From assembly GCA_022509005.1 (NCBI GenBank), contig JAFLUC010000005.1, forward strand, positions 1-53,651: a stretch of DNA of 53,651 bases, in the 5' to 3' direction. Shown here piece by piece: positions 51,532-53,651 of this stretch (its first letter is position 1; each line of letters opens with the position of its first letter). Source of the DNA: Oscillospiraceae bacterium. Lineage in GTDB: Bacteria > Bacillota > Clostridia > UBA1381. Both the position numbers and the translations under genes were made by a program. The notes under the pieces are model-generated. The model made no database searches, was not told where the DNA came from, and was given only the letters and a program-made list of their open reading frames with translations.

Positions 51532-52512
51532 TTGATAAAACGAATGATAGAAGTACCGGAGAACATGGATGCGGCGGAGCTTTTCGGGCGCTTTGACACA
51601 AATATGAAGCTTATAGAAAAATCGTTCAATGTGAATGTGTCACTGCGCGAGGAGGGCGTGAGAATAACGGGCGAGGAGGACGCTGTCGAACGCTCTGGCG
51701 ACGTTATTCATATGCTCATAACAATGCTCTGTGACGGTGAGCGCATAGATGAGCAAAAGATCATGTATGCTATCTCAATGCAGCAGGAGGAGGGCGGAAT
51801 AGACGTTTCAAAGCTCGGCTCTGACTGTGTTGCAATAAATATAAAAGGGCAGCCAATAAAGACGAAGACATTCGGACAGAAGAAGTATGTTGAAGCTATT
51901 GATAAAAATACTATTGTATTCGGCATAGGCCCTGCCGGAACGGGTAAAACATATCTTGCGGTTGCAAAGGCTGTAATGGCGCTTAAAAGACGTGAGGTGA
52001 ACCGTATAATTCTTACAAGACCGGCTGTTGAGGCAGGAGAAAAGCTCGGATTTCTGCCGGGTGACTTGCAGAATAAGGTCGATCCTTATCTTCGTCCGTT
52101 ATATGACGGTATGTATGAGATGCTCGGCGGTGAGGGATTTCTGCGCTATCAGGAGCGCGGCATAATCGAGGTTGCGCCGCTTGCGTATATGCGAGGCAGA
52201 ACGCTTGATAACGCGTTTATCATTCTTGATGAAGCGCAGAATACAACGCCTGAGCAGATGAAAATGTTCCTGACCCGTATCGGCTACGGCTCGCACGCTA
52301 TTGTCACAGGAGATATAACGCAGATAGACCTGCCCGGAGACAAGCGTTCGGGACTTAAAGAGGCAATGCGTATCCTGGGCGGAATAGAGGGAATCGCGTT
52401 CTGTAAATTCACCGACAAGGACGTTGTCCGCCATCCGCTTGTACAAGCTATTATCAAGGCATATGCAAAATACGACGAAGAAAAAGAACGCAGAAAGAGG
52501 AAAGCGCAGTAA
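51532..52512 (+). CDS. phoH: PhoH-family ATPase
   Basis: A 326-residue PhoH-like P-loop ATPase (PhoH2/YbeZ group), thought to act in RNA metabolism together with YbeY. The N-terminal ~90 residues are a KH-like domain. Walker A is GPAGTGKTYLAVAKAV near 132, followed by LTRPAVEAGEKLGFLPGDL and Walker B FIILDEAQNTTPEQMKMFLT near 230. The C-terminal ~20 residues are highly basic and acidic. The start is TTG 51532, with GAGGAG nine bases upstream; the next ATG (51544) is too far from that site. It is followed after three bases by ybeY, its usual partner. Confidence 0.95.
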   Translation: MIKRMIEVPENMDAAELFGRFDTNMKLIEKSFNVNVSLREEGVRITGEEDAVERSGDVIHMLITMLCDGERIDEQKIMYAISMQQEEGGIDVSKLGSDCVAINIKGQPIKTKTFGQKKYVEAIDKNTIVFGIGPAGTGKTYLAVAKAVMALKRREVNRIILTRPAVEAGEKLGFLPGDLQNKVDPYLRPLYDGMYEMLGGEGFLRYQERGIIEVAPLAYMRGRTLDNAFIILDEAQNTTPEQMKMFLTRIGYGSHAIVTGDITQIDLPGDKRSGLKEAMRILGGIEGIAFCKFTDKDVVRHPLVQAIIKAYAKYDEEKERRKRKAQ

Positions 52513-52515
52513 TAT

Positions 52516-53007
52516 ATGGTTGAATTTATATTTGAAAACGAAACAAGCGAGGAATTTACAGAGGCGCAGCTTGAGGAATTAAAGCGTGTTGCAGAGACTG
52601 TCATGGAGGGTGAGGAATGTAATTTTGACGCGGAAATAAGCCTTACAATAACAGATAATGACGGAATACACGCAATAAACAAGGAATACCGCGGCATTGC
52701 CAGACCAACTGACGTGCTTTCATTTCCAATGCTTGAATTTGGCGAGGATGAGATAGACGCCGAATTTGAGACAGAGGACGGACTCGTTATGCTCGGCGAT
52801 ATTGTTATATCAATTGAGCGCGCAAGAGAGCAGGCTGAGGAGTTTGGTCATTCGCTCCGCCGAGAGCTGGCATTTTTAACGGCGCATTCAATGCTGCATC
52901 TTCTTGGCTGGGACCACGTAGATGATCCGGTGGGCGAAGCGTATATGATAGAAAAACAGAATAAAGCATTAAATAAATTAGGAATTACGAGGGAAATACA
53001 TGAATAA
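52516..53007 (+). CDS. ybeY: Endoribonuclease YbeY (16S rRNA maturation)
   Basis: A metal-dependent RNase needed for 16S rRNA 3'-end maturation and ribosome quality control. The 163-residue protein has the family signature with three metal-binding histidines in HSMLHLLGWDH (His124, His128, His134). Upstream are RGIARPTDVLSFPM near 57 and LGDIVISIERAREQAEEFGH near 95. It lies directly after phoH and overlaps era by eight bases. In many Bacillota a 7TM-HD (pgpH/yqfF) gene and dgkA-cdd lie in this run; they are absent here. Confidence 0.96.
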   Translation: MVEFIFENETSEEFTEAQLEELKRVAETVMEGEECNFDAEISLTITDNDGIHAINKEYRGIARPTDVLSFPMLEFGEDEIDAEFETEDGLVMLGDIVISIERAREQAEEFGHSLRRELAFLTAHSMLHLLGWDHVDDPVGEAYMIEKQNKALNKLGITREIHE

Positions 53008-53651
53008 AAATTTTAAATCAGGCTTTTCTGCGATAATCGGAATGCCGAACGTGGGAAAATCAACATTATTGAACGCGATAGCGGGGCAGAAAATCGCTAT
53101 AATTTCAGATAAGCCCCAGACTACCAGAAACAAGATTCTTGCGATATATCAGGCGGATGACGCGCAGATCATATTCACCGATACGCCGGGAATACATAAC
53201 CCGCATAACAAGCTCGGTGAATTTATGGTAAGAGCCGCGAATGAAAGTATGCGCGATACGGATGTTGTGATATTTGTTGTTGACGCGTCAAAGGGGATCC
53301 GGAGCAAGGAGCGGGAAATTGCGGAGAACATAGGCAAGCTCGGAATACCGGCTGTGCTTGTTATAAATAAGATAGACCTTGTAAAGAAGGAGGATTTATT
53401 ACCGCTGATCGCGGATTTTGCAAGCATGAATGATTTTGCCGATATTATTCCGATAAGCGCAAAAGACTCTGACGGAGTGAGTAGTCTGATTTCTATTATA
53501 AAGGATCATCTTGAGAGCGGACCGATGTTCTATGATGAAGACGCTGTAACAGACCAGCCGGAAAAGCAGATCGCGGCGGAGATCATACGTGAAAAAATGC
53601 TGTGGCTGCTTGAAGAGGAGGTTCCTCACGGTATAGCGATTGAGATCACAC
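53000..53651 (+). CDS. era: GTPase Era, 5' part
   Basis: Ribosome-assembly GTPase that checks 16S rRNA maturation. 217 codons are in the window; the C-terminal KH domain is beyond the edge. G1 is GMPNVGKST at about 14-22, G2 is the QTTRNK region, G3 DTPGIHNPHNKLGEFM, G4 NKID and G5 ISAK. The start at ATG 53000 overlaps ybeY, so the two are translated together. Confidence 0.96.
   Translation, partial: MNKNFKSGFSAIIGMPNVGKSTLLNAIAGQKIAIISDKPQTTRNKILAIYQADDAQIIFTDTPGIHNPHNKLGEFMVRAANESMRDTDVVIFVVDASKGIRSKEREIAENIGKLGIPAVLVINKIDLVKKEDLLPLIADFASMNDFADIIPISAKDSDGVSSLISIIKDHLESGPMFYDEDAVTDQPEKQIAAEIIREKMLWLLEEEVPHGIAIEIT

Overview
The window looks like a chromosomal piece of a spore-forming Clostridia-type Bacillota. 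The evidence is strong AGGAGG-type ribosome sites, sigma-A promoters, an LPXTG-type surface protein, TagD/TagF-like polyol-phosphate enzymes, and the sporulation genes yqfC, yqfD and a ylbJ-like gene. The species cannot be named from the sequence.

Layout. (1) 1-2.3 kb: the 3' end of tRNA-Lys(UUU) and its terminator, then mobile-element and gene debris: an integrase cut off before its catalytic domain, a multiply broken helicase, a broken zinc-ribbon gene and a sugar-transferase remnant. (2) 1.5-22.4 kb: one long plus-strand surface-polysaccharide cluster. It holds an initiating sugar-phosphate transferase, GT2 and GT-B transferases, a Wzy-like polymerase, a WbsX-like enzyme, the four dTDP-L-rhamnose genes, a cytidylyltransferase-aldolase fusion with a 2-hydroxyacid dehydrogenase, two acyltransferases (one frameshifted at an A7 run), a Wzx flippase, TagD with two polyol-phosphate transferase-like proteins, and a VanZ-like protein. 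(3) 22.4-24.9 kb: prophage remnants and two adjacent S24 (LexA-like) genes with complementary defects. (4) 25-33.6 kb: a 2,847-residue LPNTG-anchored adhesin whose Cna_B-like domains are interrupted by an SGNH hydrolase domain and by a Pro/Thr stalk with a carbohydrate-binding-like module. (5) 33.7-35.8 kb: a minus-strand two-component system. (6) 36-44.9 kb: an unusual cassette of LytTR regulator, Hsp70 ATPase fused to Sel1 repeats, C39-like cysteine peptidase with acidic calcium-type repeats, an unknown protein, two dynamin-like GTPases and a GrpE-like protein. (7) 45-53.65 kb: an FG-GAP lipoprotein with a small membrane leader peptide, a YlbJ-like protein, a zinc-ribbon membrane protein, and the housekeeping run yqfC-yqfD-phoH-ybeY-era, with era cut by the window edge.

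How the genes fit together. The polysaccharide cluster can make dTDP-rhamnose and CDP-glycerol, build a lipid-linked repeat, flip it and polymerise it, so the product is probably a rhamnose-containing, polyol-phosphate-decorated capsule or secondary wall polymer. It lies between mobile-element debris on both sides, as expected for a horizontally exchanged island. The best candidate for an undescribed system is the Hsp70-Sel1/GrpE-like/double-dynamin/C39 cassette: an ATPase, its probable exchange factor, two probable membrane-remodelling GTPases and a peptidase in one regulated block. All family calls were made by eye from motifs; no database search was run.
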